Shown here in pieces: positions 8,121 to 18,310 of a DNA stretch of 64,000 bases (its first letter is position 1; every line of letters starts with the position of its first letter). The DNA lies in contig JANWJX010000040.1 of NCBI GenBank assembly GCA_025451725.1, forward strand, positions 26,168-90,167. The letters run 5' to 3'. The position numbers and the translations under genes are program-made. The notes beneath the pieces were generated by a model. It was not told the origin of the DNA. It did no database searches and saw nothing but the letters and a program-made list of their open reading frames with translations. Source of the DNA: Allostellaceae bacterium (lineage in GTDB: Bacteria; Pseudomonadota; Alphaproteobacteria; ATCC43930; CGMCC-115725).

Positions 8121-9415
8121 CACGCCGCCTTGTCCCGCCGCTTGGCGAACAGTTCATGGAACACCGGGAAGATCTGGCTCGGCTCCGCGACGCGGCGCAG
8201 CGCGAAATTCGAGTGCGCCGGCGCGATCTCCGCGTAAGTCCGCCACAAATCGGTCGGCGGCGACGGAAAGCCGTGGCGCAGCGTGGCGTCGGCGCCGACC
8301 TCGATATAGGCGAAATATTGCGACATCGGCAGCAGCTCGTCGTGCAGGAGCTGCGCGCAGCGCTCGCCGTCTTCGCTGAAATTGTCGCCGTCCGATGCCT
8401 GCGCCGCATAGATGTTCCACTGGCCCGGCGGATAGCGGTCCTTGACGATGCGCAGCATTTCCTCGAGCGCGGTCGAGACGATCGTGCCGCCGGTCTCGCG
8501 GCTGTGGAAGAACGTGTCCTCGTCGACTTCCTCGGCGTTCGAGGTGTGGCGGATGAACACGATGTCGAGATGCTTGTAACGTTTGGTCAGGAAGACGTGG
8601 AGCAGGAGGAAGAACCGCTTGGCGAGATCCTTCATCGCCTCGGTCATCGAGCCCGACACGTCCATGAGGCAGAACATCACCGCCTGGGTGATCGGTTTCG
8701 GCACGCGGTCGAAGCGGTTGTAGCGCACGTCGAGCGGGTCGATGAAAGCGAAGCGCTTGGCGCGGCGCTCGGCGGCCTCGAGATCGTGCTGACCCTGCGC
8801 CGCGCCTTCGAAATCGTCGGCGGCGCGGGCGAATTCGAGCTGGCGCCGGATGGCGTCGATCTGCGACGGCGACGGCCGGCTCAGCGAAATGCGCCGCGCC
8901 AGCGAATTGCGCATGGTGCGCCGCAGGTTGAGGTTCGCCGGCGTGCCGTCGATCGAATAGCCGGCGCGAGTCAGCTGCGTCGCCTCGGTTTCCTTGAGGT
9001 TGGTCTTGATCAGCTCGGGAAGTTCGAGGTCGTCGAAGAACAGATCGAGGAATTCCTCCTTCGACAGCACGAATTCGAAATTGTCCTGCTCGCCGTTGTC
9101 GGAATTGCCGGCCTTGCCGCGGCCGTCGCCCTGGCCGCCCTTGGGCCGCTCGATCTTGTCGCCGACGACGAATTGCTTGTTGCCCGGCACGACATAGTCG
9201 CGGTTGCCGCCGCGGCGCGCGTGCTGGAAGCTCGGCTCCTGGATGCCGCGCGCGGGGATCGAGATTTTCTCCCCGCCCTCGGCATCGCCGAGCTTGCGCC
9301 GCTTCAGCGCGTCGACCAGTGAGCGCTTCACCTCGTCCTTGGCCCGTTCGATGAAGCGCTGCCGGTTGGCGAGGGACTTGCCCTTCGGGTTGGGCCGGCG
9401 GTCGATGATATTCAT
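8120..9415 (-). CDS. yeaH: YeaH/YhbH family protein (DUF444, UPF0229)
   Basis: A 431-residue protein of the DUF444 family. The first third is basic and linker-like (IIDRRPNPKGKS, then GGQGDGRGKAGN). The C-terminal half is a von Willebrand A-like domain with a MIDAS motif, LMDVSGSMTEAM, and SRETGGTIVSTAL. Homologues are encoded beside prkA and spoVR in many Proteobacteria and are linked to the PrkA kinase pathway and starvation responses. The start at 9415 is preceded by GGAAGGAGCCCGCG. It lies 16 bases after prkA and overlaps spoVR by the stop codon. Confidence 0.93.
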   Translation of the reverse strand: MNIIDRRPNPKGKSLANRQRFIERAKDEVKRSLVDALKRRKLGDAEGGEKISIPARGIQEPSFQHARRGGNRDYVVPGNKQFVVGDKIERPKGGQGDGRGKAGNSDNGEQDNFEFVLSKEEFLDLFFDDLELPELIKTNLKETEATQLTRAGYSIDGTPANLNLRRTMRNSLARRISLSRPSPSQIDAIRRQLEFARAADDFEGAAQGQHDLEAAERRAKRFAFIDPLDVRYNRFDRVPKPITQAVMFCLMDVSGSMTEAMKDLAKRFFLLLHVFLTKRYKHLDIVFIRHTSNAEEVDEDTFFHSRETGGTIVSTALEEMLRIVKDRYPPGQWNIYAAQASDGDNFSEDGERCAQLLHDELLPMSQYFAYIEVGADATLRHGFPSPPTDLWRTYAEIAPAHSNFALRRVAEPSQIFPVFHELFAKRRDKAA

Positions 9416-9431
9416 CGCGGGCTCCTTCCCG

Positions 9432-11375
9432 TTACCCGGCCTTGTTGACGCGCATGTACCACTCGACCAGGCGGCGGACCTGGCGCGGGGTATAGCCGCG
9501 CGACACCATGCGCTCCAGGAAGTCACTGTGCTTCTTCTCGGTGTCGGAATCGCGCTTGGAGCCGAAAGAGATCACCGGCAGCAAATCCTCGACCTGCGAG
9601 AACATGCGTTTCTCGATGACCTCACGCAGCTTTTCGTAACTGGTCCAGGCCGGATTCTTGCCGTTGTTGGCGGCGCGGGCGCGCAGCGCGAACTTCACCA
9701 CCTCGTTGCGGAAATCCTTCGGGTTGGCGATGCCCGCCGGCTTTTCGATCTTTGACAATTCCTGGTTGAGGATTTCGCGGTCCATCATCTGGCCCGTGTC
9801 CGGATCTTTGTAGTCGGAATCCTCGATCCATGCGTCGGCATAGGATAAATACCTGTCGAACAGGTTCTGGCCGTAGTCGCCGTAGGATTCTAGGTAGGCT
9901 TTCTGGATTTCGTTCCCAATGAATTCGGCATAACGCGGCGCCAGTTCGGCCTTGATGAAGGCGATGAGCTTTTTCTCCTGCTCGTCGGCGAACTGCTCAC
10001 GCTTGATCGCCTGTTCCAGCACATACATGAGATGGACCGGATCGGCCGAGACTTCCTGCGTGTCGAAATTGAAGGTGTTGGACAGGACCTTGAAGGCAAA
10101 GCGGGTCGAGAGACCCTCCATCCCCTCGTCGACACCGGCGGCATCGCGATATTCCTGTACCGTCTTGGCGCGTGGATCGCTGTCCTTCAGCGACTCGCCG
10201 TCATAGGCGCGCATCTTGGAGAACAGGTTGGAGCTTTCGTGCGGTTTCAGTCGCGACAGCACGCAGAACCGCGCCAGCATCTCCAACGTCGAAGGCGCGC
10301 ACGGCGACTGCGACAGTTCCGAGGAGGCCAGCAGCTTTTCGTAGATCTTGCGTTCCTCGGTGGCGCGCAGGCAGTACGGCACCTTGATGACGCAGATGCG
10401 GTCGATGAACGCTTCGTTGTTGCGGTTGTTCTTGAAGGTCTGCCACTCGGCTTCGTTCGAGTGCGCGAGGATGACGCCCTGATACGGAATCGCGCCGATA
10501 TTCTCGGAGCCGATATAGTTCTGTTCCTGCGTCGCCGTCAGCAGCGGATGCAGCATCTTGATCGGCGCCTTGAACATCTCGACGAATTCGAGAATGCCCT
10601 GGGTGGTGCGGTTGAGGCCGCCCGAGAAAGCGTAGGCGTCGGCGTCCGCCTGGCTGAAAAATTCGAGGCGGCGAATATCGACTTTGCCGACCAGCGAGGA
10701 GATGTCCTGGTTGTTCTCGTCGCCCGGTTCGGTTTTGGCGATGCAGATCTGGCGCAGGCGCGACGGCACCATGCGCACGACGCTGAACTTGGAAAGATCG
10801 CCGCCGAATTCGTCAAGCCGCTTCACCGCCCAAGGCGAGGCGAGACCGGTCAGCCGACGCTTCGGAATTTTGTAGGTTTTCTCGATGGTATCGCCCATGC
10901 GCGCCGGATCGAACAGACCGAGCGGGCTTTCGAAAATCGGGCTGACGTCCTTGCCGGCCTTGAGCACGTAGATCGGCAGCTTCTCCATCAGCAGCTTGAG
11001 GCGCTCAGCGAGCGACGACTTGCCGCCGCCGACCGGACCGAGCAGGTACAGAACCTGCTTGCGTTCTTCCAGCCCCTGCGCCGCATGGCGGAAATAACCG
11101 ACGATGCGCTCGATCGTTTCTTCCATGCCGAAAAAATCGGCGAACGCCGGATAAACCCGGATCGTCCGGTTCATGAAGATGCGGCCGAAGCGCGGATCGT
11201 GGGCGGTGTCGACCATTTCCGGCTCGCCGATCGCAGCAAGCATGCGTTCGGCGGCGTTGGCGTAAGCGAGCGGTTCGCGGGAGCAGGATTTGAGATAGTC
11301 CTCGAGGGACATCTCGGTCTCTTTCTGGCTGTCGTACAGCTTGGCGAAGAGACCAAAGGGGCTGTCATATGACAT
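9432..11375 (-). CDS. prkA: PrkA family serine protein kinase / AAA+ ATPase
   Basis: A 647-residue protein with an N-terminal AAA+ PrkA domain, Walker A GPVGGGKSS at 113-121, and a C-terminal kinase-like PrkA domain (about 400-640). Signature stretches include PLGLFDP, QGILEFVEMFKAPI and VILAHSNEAEWQTFKNN. E. coli YeaG and Bacillus PrkA are the known relatives. They act in starvation and stress adaptation, and a protease activity has also been reported for this family. The ATG at 11375 is chosen because MSYDSPFGLF is the conserved start. First gene of the operon with yeaH and spoVR. Two short palindromes lie upstream at 11566-11630. Confidence 0.95.
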   Translation of the reverse strand: MSYDSPFGLFAKLYDSQKETEMSLEDYLKSCSREPLAYANAAERMLAAIGEPEMVDTAHDPRFGRIFMNRTIRVYPAFADFFGMEETIERIVGYFRHAAQGLEERKQVLYLLGPVGGGKSSLAERLKLLMEKLPIYVLKAGKDVSPIFESPLGLFDPARMGDTIEKTYKIPKRRLTGLASPWAVKRLDEFGGDLSKFSVVRMVPSRLRQICIAKTEPGDENNQDISSLVGKVDIRRLEFFSQADADAYAFSGGLNRTTQGILEFVEMFKAPIKMLHPLLTATQEQNYIGSENIGAIPYQGVILAHSNEAEWQTFKNNRNNEAFIDRICVIKVPYCLRATEERKIYEKLLASSELSQSPCAPSTLEMLARFCVLSRLKPHESSNLFSKMRAYDGESLKDSDPRAKTVQEYRDAAGVDEGMEGLSTRFAFKVLSNTFNFDTQEVSADPVHLMYVLEQAIKREQFADEQEKKLIAFIKAELAPRYAEFIGNEIQKAYLESYGDYGQNLFDRYLSYADAWIEDSDYKDPDTGQMMDREILNQELSKIEKPAGIANPKDFRNEVVKFALRARAANNGKNPAWTSYEKLREVIEKRMFSQVEDLLPVISFGSKRDSDTEKKHSDFLERMVSRGYTPRQVRRLVEWYMRVNKAG

Positions 11376-11565
11376 CGGCGCCACCTCAACCGGTAAGCCG
11401 CAAGATAGCGGCACTTTCTAAGGTTGCCACAAATGGCGGCGAAGTTAAGGGGAATGGGTGATATTTAATAGTGTCGAGTCGCCGAAATCCGTACTTAAGA
11501 CATTGAATTTCCACAGTTCTGACAAATTGCCGCAGCGCAACATTTTTTATATTGCATCGCAAAAC

Positions 11566-11630
11566 CGGTGCAACGCACCGCCAATCTGCTCCTCAATATA
11601 TAGATGTTCGAAAGAGTCGCGGTGCGACTC
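11566..11630. promoter_or_regulatory. Two perfect short palindromes between prkA and the phosphotransferase gene
   Basis: The 310-base divergent gap 11376-11685 has no gene. Its middle is AT-rich (TTTTTTATATTGC near 11543, TCAATATATAG near 11592). Two perfect inverted repeats occur: CGGTGC-AAC-GCACCG at 11566-11580 and GAGTCGC-GGT-GCGACTC at 11614-11630. Their centres are 49 bases apart, near the start of the rightward gene. They may be operators or attenuator hairpins. No sigma-54 or GGAAC-type EcfG promoter was found by eye. Confidence 0.4.
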
Positions 11631-11685
11631 GCAGGCGCGAGATTTCCCTTGGCGGGGAAGGCCCGTCACGTTTTGATGCCGCGCC

Positions 11686-12765
11686 ATGATCGATCAACAT
11701 GATGGGGCCGGACTCGGCCAGACCGCCGGGCCGGTTCGCGAGGCGCACCGCTTCGACGAGGCGCGGCTGGCCGCCTGGATGGTCGATCATGTCGAGGGTT
11801 ACGCTGGGCCGCTGACGGTCGAGCAGTTTCAGGGCGGCCAGTCCAATCCGACCTACCGGTTGAGCACGCCGGCGCGGAAATATGTGCTGCGCCGCAAGCC
11901 GCCGGGCCGCTTGCTGCCGTCGGCGCACGCGGTCGACCGCGAGTACCGCATCATCACCGCGCTCAAGAACAGCGACGTGCCGGTCGCCAAGACCTACGGC
12001 CTCTGCACCGACGACAGCATCATCGGTACTACCTTTTTTGTGATGGATTACGTCGCGGGCCGCGTGTTCTGGGACCCGACGCTGCCCGACATGACGCCCG
12101 CGTCTCGCGGCGCGATCTTCGACGAACTCAACCGCGTGATTGCGGCGCTGCATCGCACCGACTATGCGGCGCTCGGCCTCGGCGATTACGGCCGGCCCGG
12201 AAATTATTTCGTGCGCCAGATCGACCGCTGGACCAAGCAGTACCGCGCGTCGGAGACCGAAAAGATCGCGGCGATGGACAATCTCATCGCGTGGCTGCCG
12301 GCGCATGTGCCTGCGGACGATGAGACGTCGATCGTCCATGGCGACTACAGGCTCGACAATGTCATCTTCCATCCGACGGAGCCGCGCATCCTCGCCGTGC
12401 TCGATTGGGAATTGTCGACGCTCGGCAATCCCTTGGGCGATTTCGCCTATCACATGATGCAGTGGCGGCTCGGCTCGTCGACCTATCAGCGCGGCCTCGC
12501 CGATATCGATTTCGCCAAGGAAGGCGTGCCGGACGAGGCGCAGTACAAGGCGACGTACTGCAAGCGCACCGGCCGCGCCGACATCCCGAATTGGGATTTC
12601 TACATGGTCTACAACATGTTCCGGCTGGCGGCGATTTTGCAGGGCATCATGGGCCGCGTGGTCGAAGGCAACGCGTCGAGCGCCAATGCGCGCGAGCAGG
12701 GCGCCCGCGCCAAGCTGCTCGCCGAAGCCGGCTGGCGCCTCGTGGAACAGAGCGGCGCCGCCTGA
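11686..12765 (+). CDS. Phosphotransferase family protein (APH/ACAD10-like kinase)
   Basis: A 359-residue aminoglycoside-phosphotransferase-fold protein. Kinase motifs are the nucleotide loop FQGGQSNPTY, the lysine-type strand KYVLRRKPPG, the Brenner motif VHGDYRLDN near residue 220, and the metal motif VLDWELSTLGNPLGD near 240. The subfamily with LRRKPPG...LLPSAHAVDREY resembles the domain fused to acyl-CoA dehydrogenase in ACAD10/11, which acts on 4-hydroxy fatty acyl groups. That is more likely here than drug resistance, although no acyl-CoA dehydrogenase gene is adjacent. It ends directly at the ATG of the DUF1345 gene (TGAATG). Confidence 0.82.
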   Translation: MIDQHDGAGLGQTAGPVREAHRFDEARLAAWMVDHVEGYAGPLTVEQFQGGQSNPTYRLSTPARKYVLRRKPPGRLLPSAHAVDREYRIITALKNSDVPVAKTYGLCTDDSIIGTTFFVMDYVAGRVFWDPTLPDMTPASRGAIFDELNRVIAALHRTDYAALGLGDYGRPGNYFVRQIDRWTKQYRASETEKIAAMDNLIAWLPAHVPADDETSIVHGDYRLDNVIFHPTEPRILAVLDWELSTLGNPLGDFAYHMMQWRLGSSTYQRGLADIDFAKEGVPDEAQYKATYCKRTGRADIPNWDFYMVYNMFRLAAILQGIMGRVVEGNASSANAREQGARAKLLAEAGWRLVEQSGAA

Positions 12766-13449
12766 ATGGCCGTGTCGCCGTGGCGTCGTGCGCTCGTCGG
12801 TAAATTCGGTCTGCGCCGTCTCGCATCTGGCGTCGTCATTGGCGTCGGGGTGAGCTTCGCGACCCAACCGTTTCTTCGCCTGCCGTTTCGTGTCGCGTCC
12901 GGCTGGATCGCGGGCGTCGCCCTTTATCTGCTGCTGACCGGCCTGGTGATCGGCCCGGCAGGTCCGGCGGAAGCGCGCCACTACGCCGAGCGGCAGGACC
13001 CGCGGCGCTGGATCATCATGCTGCTGGTGATCGCGGCCGCGTTCGTCAGCCTGCTGGCGCTCGGTTTCGGTTTCGTCAAGGCGGGACACGCGACCGATAC
13101 CGTACTCGCGGTACGACTCGTGTTGGCGGCGCTGACCATTCTCGCGTCGTGGACCGTGGTTCATACCGTGTTCGCGCTGCATTACTGTCATCATTTCTAC
13201 GGCGACGACACGACGCGCGAGGGAAGACAGGATCGCGGCGGCCTCGAATTTCCCGGCAACGAACTGCCGGACTATTGGGATTTTCTCTATTTCTCCTATG
13301 TCGTCGGCATGACGTGCCAGGTCTCCGACGTGCAGGTGACGTCGCGGACCATGCGCCGGATGGTGCTGGCGCACGGCGTCCTCAGTTTCTTCTTCAATAC
13401 CTTCATCCTCGCGCTTGCGGTGAATTTCGTCGCCGGCAGTCTCGGCTGA
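12766..13449 (+). CDS. DUF1345 family membrane protein
   Basis: A 227-residue protein with five or six predicted membrane helices (about 20-38, 44-62, 82-100, 110-128, 170-190 and 200-222). It has the DUF1345 signature: HTVFALHYCHHFY, LEFPGNELPDYWDFLYFSYVVGM and a QVSDVQVTS loop. Function is unknown for the family. It begins immediately after the upstream phosphotransferase stop and is probably co-translated. A palindromic repeat follows in the 3' spacer. Confidence 0.85.
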   Translation: MAVSPWRRALVGKFGLRRLASGVVIGVGVSFATQPFLRLPFRVASGWIAGVALYLLLTGLVIGPAGPAEARHYAERQDPRRWIIMLLVIAAAFVSLLALGFGFVKAGHATDTVLAVRLVLAALTILASWTVVHTVFALHYCHHFYGDDTTREGRQDRGGLEFPGNELPDYWDFLYFSYVVGMTCQVSDVQVTSRTMRRMVLAHGVLSFFFNTFILALAVNFVAGSLG

Positions 13450-13470
13450 CATGCAGGCAACTTTTCATTC

Positions 13471-13542
13471 CGTCATCGCCGGGCTTGACCCGGCGATCCA
13501 TCGGATGGCCCCCCGGATCAAGCCCGGGGGTGGCAAGGAGAG
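13471..13542. repeat. Intergenic palindromic repeat, GGCTTGACCCGGC family, copy 1
   Basis: Two hairpins occur in tandem: ATCGCCGGG-CTTGA-CCCGGCGAT at 13475-13497 and CCCCCGG-7-CCGGGGG ending near 13530. The first core (CGTCATnGCCnGGCTTGACCCGGC) and the closing TCAAGCCCG are shared with the element at 21221-21316, which shows this is a repeat family. Elements of this type are very frequent in Bradyrhizobium-like genomes (recollection). It could also help end transcription of the DUF1345 gene. Confidence 0.75.
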
Positions 13543-13572
13543 CAGTTCAGCCGTTGGTCCCCGTTCATTGTG

Positions 13573-14145
13573 ATGGAAGCTCTCCTTGCCAGCTTCGGCA
13601 TCGTTTTCCTGGCGGAACTCGGCGACAAGACGCAGTTCCTGTCGCTCTATCTCGCCGCGACCTATCGCAATCCGATTCCGGTGCTGGGGGGCATTTTCGT
13701 CGCGACGCTGGCAAGCAACGTCGTCGCCGGCCTGTTCGGCCATTGGATCGGCGAATACCTGACGCCGGACATTCTGCGCTGGACGCTGACCCTGTCGTTT
13801 GTCGCCTTCGCGATCTGGGCGCTGTTGCCGGAGAAGGAAGACGCCGAGCAGACCCGCCGCCATGTCGGCCATCGCGGCGCGTTTGTCGGCACGCTTCTCA
13901 GTTTTTTCATCGCCGAGCTGGGCGACAAGACGCAGATCGTTACCGCCGCCCTGTCGGCGCGCTACAATTCCGTGGTCATGGTGGTAGCGGGCGCCACCGC
14001 CGGAATGATGGTTGCCAATCTGCCGGCGGTGATCGGCGGCCACTATTTCGCCGGCAAGGTGCCGTCGCGGATCGCCAACTACATCGCGGCGGTCATTTTC
14101 GCCGTGCAGGCCGTGCTGACTTATCTCGGGATCGAGCGCTTTTAG
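13573..14145 (+). CDS. TMEM165/GDT1 family cation transporter (UPF0016)
   Basis: A 190-residue membrane protein with two homologous halves, each carrying the family's E-x-G-D-K-T motif (ELGDKTQF near residue 15 and ELGDKTQI near 117), and six predicted helices. Relatives in yeast, human and bacteria export Mn2+ or Ca2+ in exchange for protons. Bacterial members often protect against manganese. ATG at 13573 is used. A GTG one codon earlier is also possible. No yybP-ykoY-like leader is apparent. Its 3' end overlaps the convergent deoxyribosyltransferase gene by 53 bases. Confidence 0.88.
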   Translation: MEALLASFGIVFLAELGDKTQFLSLYLAATYRNPIPVLGGIFVATLASNVVAGLFGHWIGEYLTPDILRWTLTLSFVAFAIWALLPEKEDAEQTRRHVGHRGAFVGTLLSFFIAELGDKTQIVTAALSARYNSVVMVVAGATAGMMVANLPAVIGGHYFAGKVPSRIANYIAAVIFAVQAVLTYLGIERF

Positions 14146-14599
14146 CCAGCGCCCTGGGCAGGTCGGCGGCGAAGGCGACGATGTCGCCGCCGCTTTCGCG
14201 GATGAAATATTCGACCTGGAGATTGACGGTCGAGCCTTCGTTATCTGCTGACAGGCGGAAATCGCCGCGATAGCCGACGATCAACTTGCCGCGCGCGAAG
14301 CCATAGCCGATTTCCGCCGCCGTGCCGCTATCGACATCGCTGCCGTCGAGCACCGCGACGATTGCGTCGCTGCGGTCGATCGCGGCGCGGTTGGCGGCGC
14401 CGATCTCACGGTCGAGCTTGCGCCATGCCGCGCGCTTCGACGCGCCGTAGCGCATGCGCTGGACCTTGCTCGTGTCGGTCAGGGCGAACGGATCGACGAC
14501 GCGATGGCCATTGGCCGCGAGCAGGCGTTTGAGTTTCGGCACGAAGGCGCGGCCCGCCTCGGAAAACCCCAACGGCCCCGCCAGATAGATGCGCACCAT
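14093..14599 (-). CDS. Nucleoside 2-deoxyribosyltransferase family protein (copy 1)
   Basis: A 168-residue protein starting VRIYLAGPLGF, with SDAIVAVLDGSDVDSGTAAEIGYGF near residue 80 (D-x-GTA-x-E-x-G, containing the catalytic glutamate of the family). These enzymes swap bases between 2-deoxynucleosides, or hydrolyse them. A lysine/arginine-rich tail follows. It is divergent from cytidine deaminase by 80 bases and overlaps the GDT1 gene tail to tail. A second related gene lies at 15093-15695, so this is one of two members of the nucleoside cluster. Confidence 0.85.
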   Translation of the reverse strand: MVRIYLAGPLGFSEAGRAFVPKLKRLLAANGHRVVDPFALTDTSKVQRMRYGASKRAAWRKLDREIGAANRAAIDRSDAIVAVLDGSDVDSGTAAEIGYGFARGKLIVGYRGDFRLSADNEGSTVNLQVEYFIRESGGDIVAFAADLPRALAKSARSRDKSARPARRK

Positions 14600-14679
14600 T
14601 CCCTCCCGGTTGGCGATGCGATGCTAGCACCGCGCTCGGCGGCATGTCACATTGCGCCAGCGAACAAGGGAGGCGAGGG

Positions 14680-15093
14680 GTGGCGGAACCCCTATCGGCG
14701 CGCGCATTGCTGCCGCTGGCGGCGGAGGCCGCGACGCATGCCTACGCGCCTTATTCGCGCTTCCGCGTCGGCGCCGCCGTGCAGGGCGAGCGCGGAATCT
14801 ATACCGGCGCCAATGTCGAAAATGCCAGCTACGGTCTCTCATTGTGCGCCGAGCGGTCGGCGCTGGCGGCAGCGATCGCCGCGGGCGAGCGGCGCTTCGC
14901 CGCGGTCGCGGTGGCCTGCATCGACGCGCCAGACGACGCAGGCGTGTCCGAGCGCACGCCCTGTGGCGCGTGCCGGCAATGGCTCGTCGAGCTGGCGCCC
15001 GATGCCGAACTGGCGATGCTCGGCGTCGACGGCACGATGCAAGTTCGAGACTTGCTGCCGCACGCCTTCGCGCTGAAGGCCAAGGAAAAATAA
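14680..15093 (+). CDS. cdd: Cytidine deaminase
   Basis: A 137-residue homotetrameric-type cytidine deaminase converting (deoxy)cytidine to (deoxy)uridine. Motifs are YAPYSRFRVGAA near residue 22, catalytic CAE (C56, E58) in NASYGLSLCAERSA, and zinc PCGAC (C95, C98). I prefer the GTG at 14680, preceded by GGGAGGCGAGGG. An ATG at 14644 in the same frame would add 12 residues not expected in the family. The stop overlaps the start of the next gene (TAATG), which supports joint expression with the deoxyribosyltransferase and then the nucleoside importer. Confidence 0.93.
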   Translation: MAEPLSARALLPLAAEAATHAYAPYSRFRVGAAVQGERGIYTGANVENASYGLSLCAERSALAAAIAAGERRFAAVAVACIDAPDDAGVSERTPCGACRQWLVELAPDAELAMLGVDGTMQVRDLLPHAFALKAKEK

Positions 15094-15695
15094 TGTCGCG
15101 GCCGAAGGTCTATCTCGCCGGGCCGATGGTGTTCTATCCCGATCCCGAGGCGACCTTTCGCGCGATGAAACGCATTTGCGGGCGCCACGGGCTCGACGGC
15201 GTCGCGCCGACCGACAACCAGGTCGCGCTGCACGGCATCAAGCCGGGCAAAACGCTGATGCGCGCCATCGTCAAAGCCGACATCGCGCTGATGGACCGGC
15301 TCGATGGCGGGCTGTTCTGCCTCGACGGGTTCCGGCGGGCGCCCGACATGGACCCCGGCACCGCGTTCGAGATCGGCTACATGGCGGCGCATAGCAAGCC
15401 GAGCTGCGGCTGGACGTCGGATGGGCGCGCCTATCCGGTCAAGGTTGCCGACTATTTCAAACGCGTATTCGGCGCGAAGCTTCACGGCGCCAAGGCCAAC
15501 GAGACGGGCGGCACGTCGGGTGGGACGCGCGATCCCGACGATATTCTGGTGCACAGCCAAGGCTGCGTGCAAAACGGCATGGTGCATGTCGGCATCGAGC
15601 TGGGCGGCGGCAAGGTCTTTGCAAACCCGGATTGGCGCGTCGCCTTCGACAAGGCCGCGGCGCATCTGGCGAAGATGTTGAAGGGCGCGCTATGA
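15093..15695 (+). CDS. Nucleoside 2-deoxyribosyltransferase (copy 2)
   Basis: A 200-residue member of the family with N-terminal RPKVYLAGPMVFYPDP, KADIALMDRLDG, and MDPGTAFEIGYMAA near residue 90 with the catalytic Glu. A C-terminal extension (VHSQGCVQNGMVHVGIELGGG) distinguishes it from copy 1. Likely works on nucleosides brought in by the downstream ABC system. The ATG overlaps the cdd stop (TAATG). The following BMP gene starts 38 bases later. Confidence 0.88.
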   Translation: MSRPKVYLAGPMVFYPDPEATFRAMKRICGRHGLDGVAPTDNQVALHGIKPGKTLMRAIVKADIALMDRLDGGLFCLDGFRRAPDMDPGTAFEIGYMAAHSKPSCGWTSDGRAYPVKVADYFKRVFGAKLHGAKANETGGTSGGTRDPDDILVHSQGCVQNGMVHVGIELGGGKVFANPDWRVAFDKAAAHLAKMLKGAL

Positions 15696-15733
15696 TGGGC
15701 GTCTCAATCCGCTCGAACCAAAGGGGGGCGACG

Positions 15734-16735
15734 ATGAAATTCCTAGCGCAAGCGGCGGTCGGTCTGGGCGTGGCGATGCTGGCCGCGATGCCGGCCCGTG
15801 CCGACGACATCAAGCCGGCGGTGGTGTTCGATCTCGGCGGCAAGTTCGACAAGAGCTTCAATCAGGGCGTCGCCGGCGGCGCCGACAAATTCACCAAGGA
15901 AACCGGCATCAAATACACCGATTTCGTCGCCACCAACGACACGCAGTTCGAGCAAGCGCATCGCCGCTTCGCCGAGCGCGGCCAGGACCCGATCATCGGC
16001 GTCGGCTTCGCGCAGGCGGACGCGGTCGGCAAGGTCGCCAAGGATTTCCCGAAGACGCGCTGGACCATCATCGACGGCATCGCCAACCTGCCGAACGTGC
16101 AGTCGGTCCTGTTCAAGGAACATGAAGGCTCGTTCCTGGTCGGCATCGCCGCGGCGATGAAAACCAAGACCGGCAAGGTCGGGTTCGTCGGCGGCATGGA
16201 CATCCCGCTGATTCGCCGCTTTCAGTGCGGCTATGAGCAGGGCGTGAAATGGGCCAACCCCAAGATCGAAATCATCGCCAACATGACCGGCACCACGCCC
16301 TCGGCCTGGAACGATCCGGCACGCGCGGCGGAACTCGCCAAGGGCCAGTTCGAGCGCGGTGTCGACATCATCTATGCCGCCGCGGGCGCCAGCGGTCTCG
16401 GCGTCTATCAGGCCGCGGTCGACAACAAGAAGCTCGCGATCGGCGTCGATTCCAACCAGAACTACCTGCATCCCGGCACCATGCTGACCTCGATGGTCAA
16501 GCATGTCGACGTCGCCGCCTATAACAGCTTCATGGCGGCGAAGAACGGCACCTGGAAGCCTGGGATTTCCGTGCTGGGCCTCAAGGAAGGCGGCGTCGAC
16601 TGGGCGCTCGATCAGTACAATGAAAAACTGATCACGCCGGCGATGAAGGCCAAGATCGAGCAGGCGAAGGCCGACATCATCGACGGCAAGATCAAGGTCG
16701 TCGATTACATGGCGAGCAACAACTGTAAGTACTGA
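15734..16735 (+). CDS. BMP family ABC transporter substrate-binding protein (nucleoside uptake)
   Basis: A 333-residue periplasmic binding protein. A signal peptide ends at about MPARA-DD (residue 23). The mature start VVFDLGGKFDKSFNQGV is the Bmp/PnrA signature. The family binds purine nucleosides (PnrA, BmpA, NupA). AAGGGGGGCGACG precedes the ATG. It leads a complete importer: binding protein, double ATPase and two permeases. Upstream cdd and deoxyribosyltransferase genes strongly suggest nucleoside cargo, though autoinducer or riboflavin cargo exists for some relatives. Confidence 0.92.
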   Translation: MKFLAQAAVGLGVAMLAAMPARADDIKPAVVFDLGGKFDKSFNQGVAGGADKFTKETGIKYTDFVATNDTQFEQAHRRFAERGQDPIIGVGFAQADAVGKVAKDFPKTRWTIIDGIANLPNVQSVLFKEHEGSFLVGIAAAMKTKTGKVGFVGGMDIPLIRRFQCGYEQGVKWANPKIEIIANMTGTTPSAWNDPARAAELAKGQFERGVDIIYAAAGASGLGVYQAAVDNKKLAIGVDSNQNYLHPGTMLTSMVKHVDVAAYNSFMAAKNGTWKPGISVLGLKEGGVDWALDQYNEKLITPAMKAKIEQAKADIIDGKIKVVDYMASNNCKY

Positions 16736-16750
16736 GCGAGGTCGCGGACG

Positions 16751-18306
<1,556 letters not shown>

Positions 18307-18310
<4 letters not shown>

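Noticed and set aside
11686..12765. Aminoglycoside resistance gene
   Set aside because: It has the APH fold, but the LRRKPPG and AHAVDREY features fit the ACAD10-like acyl kinase group, and no mobile or resistance context is seen.
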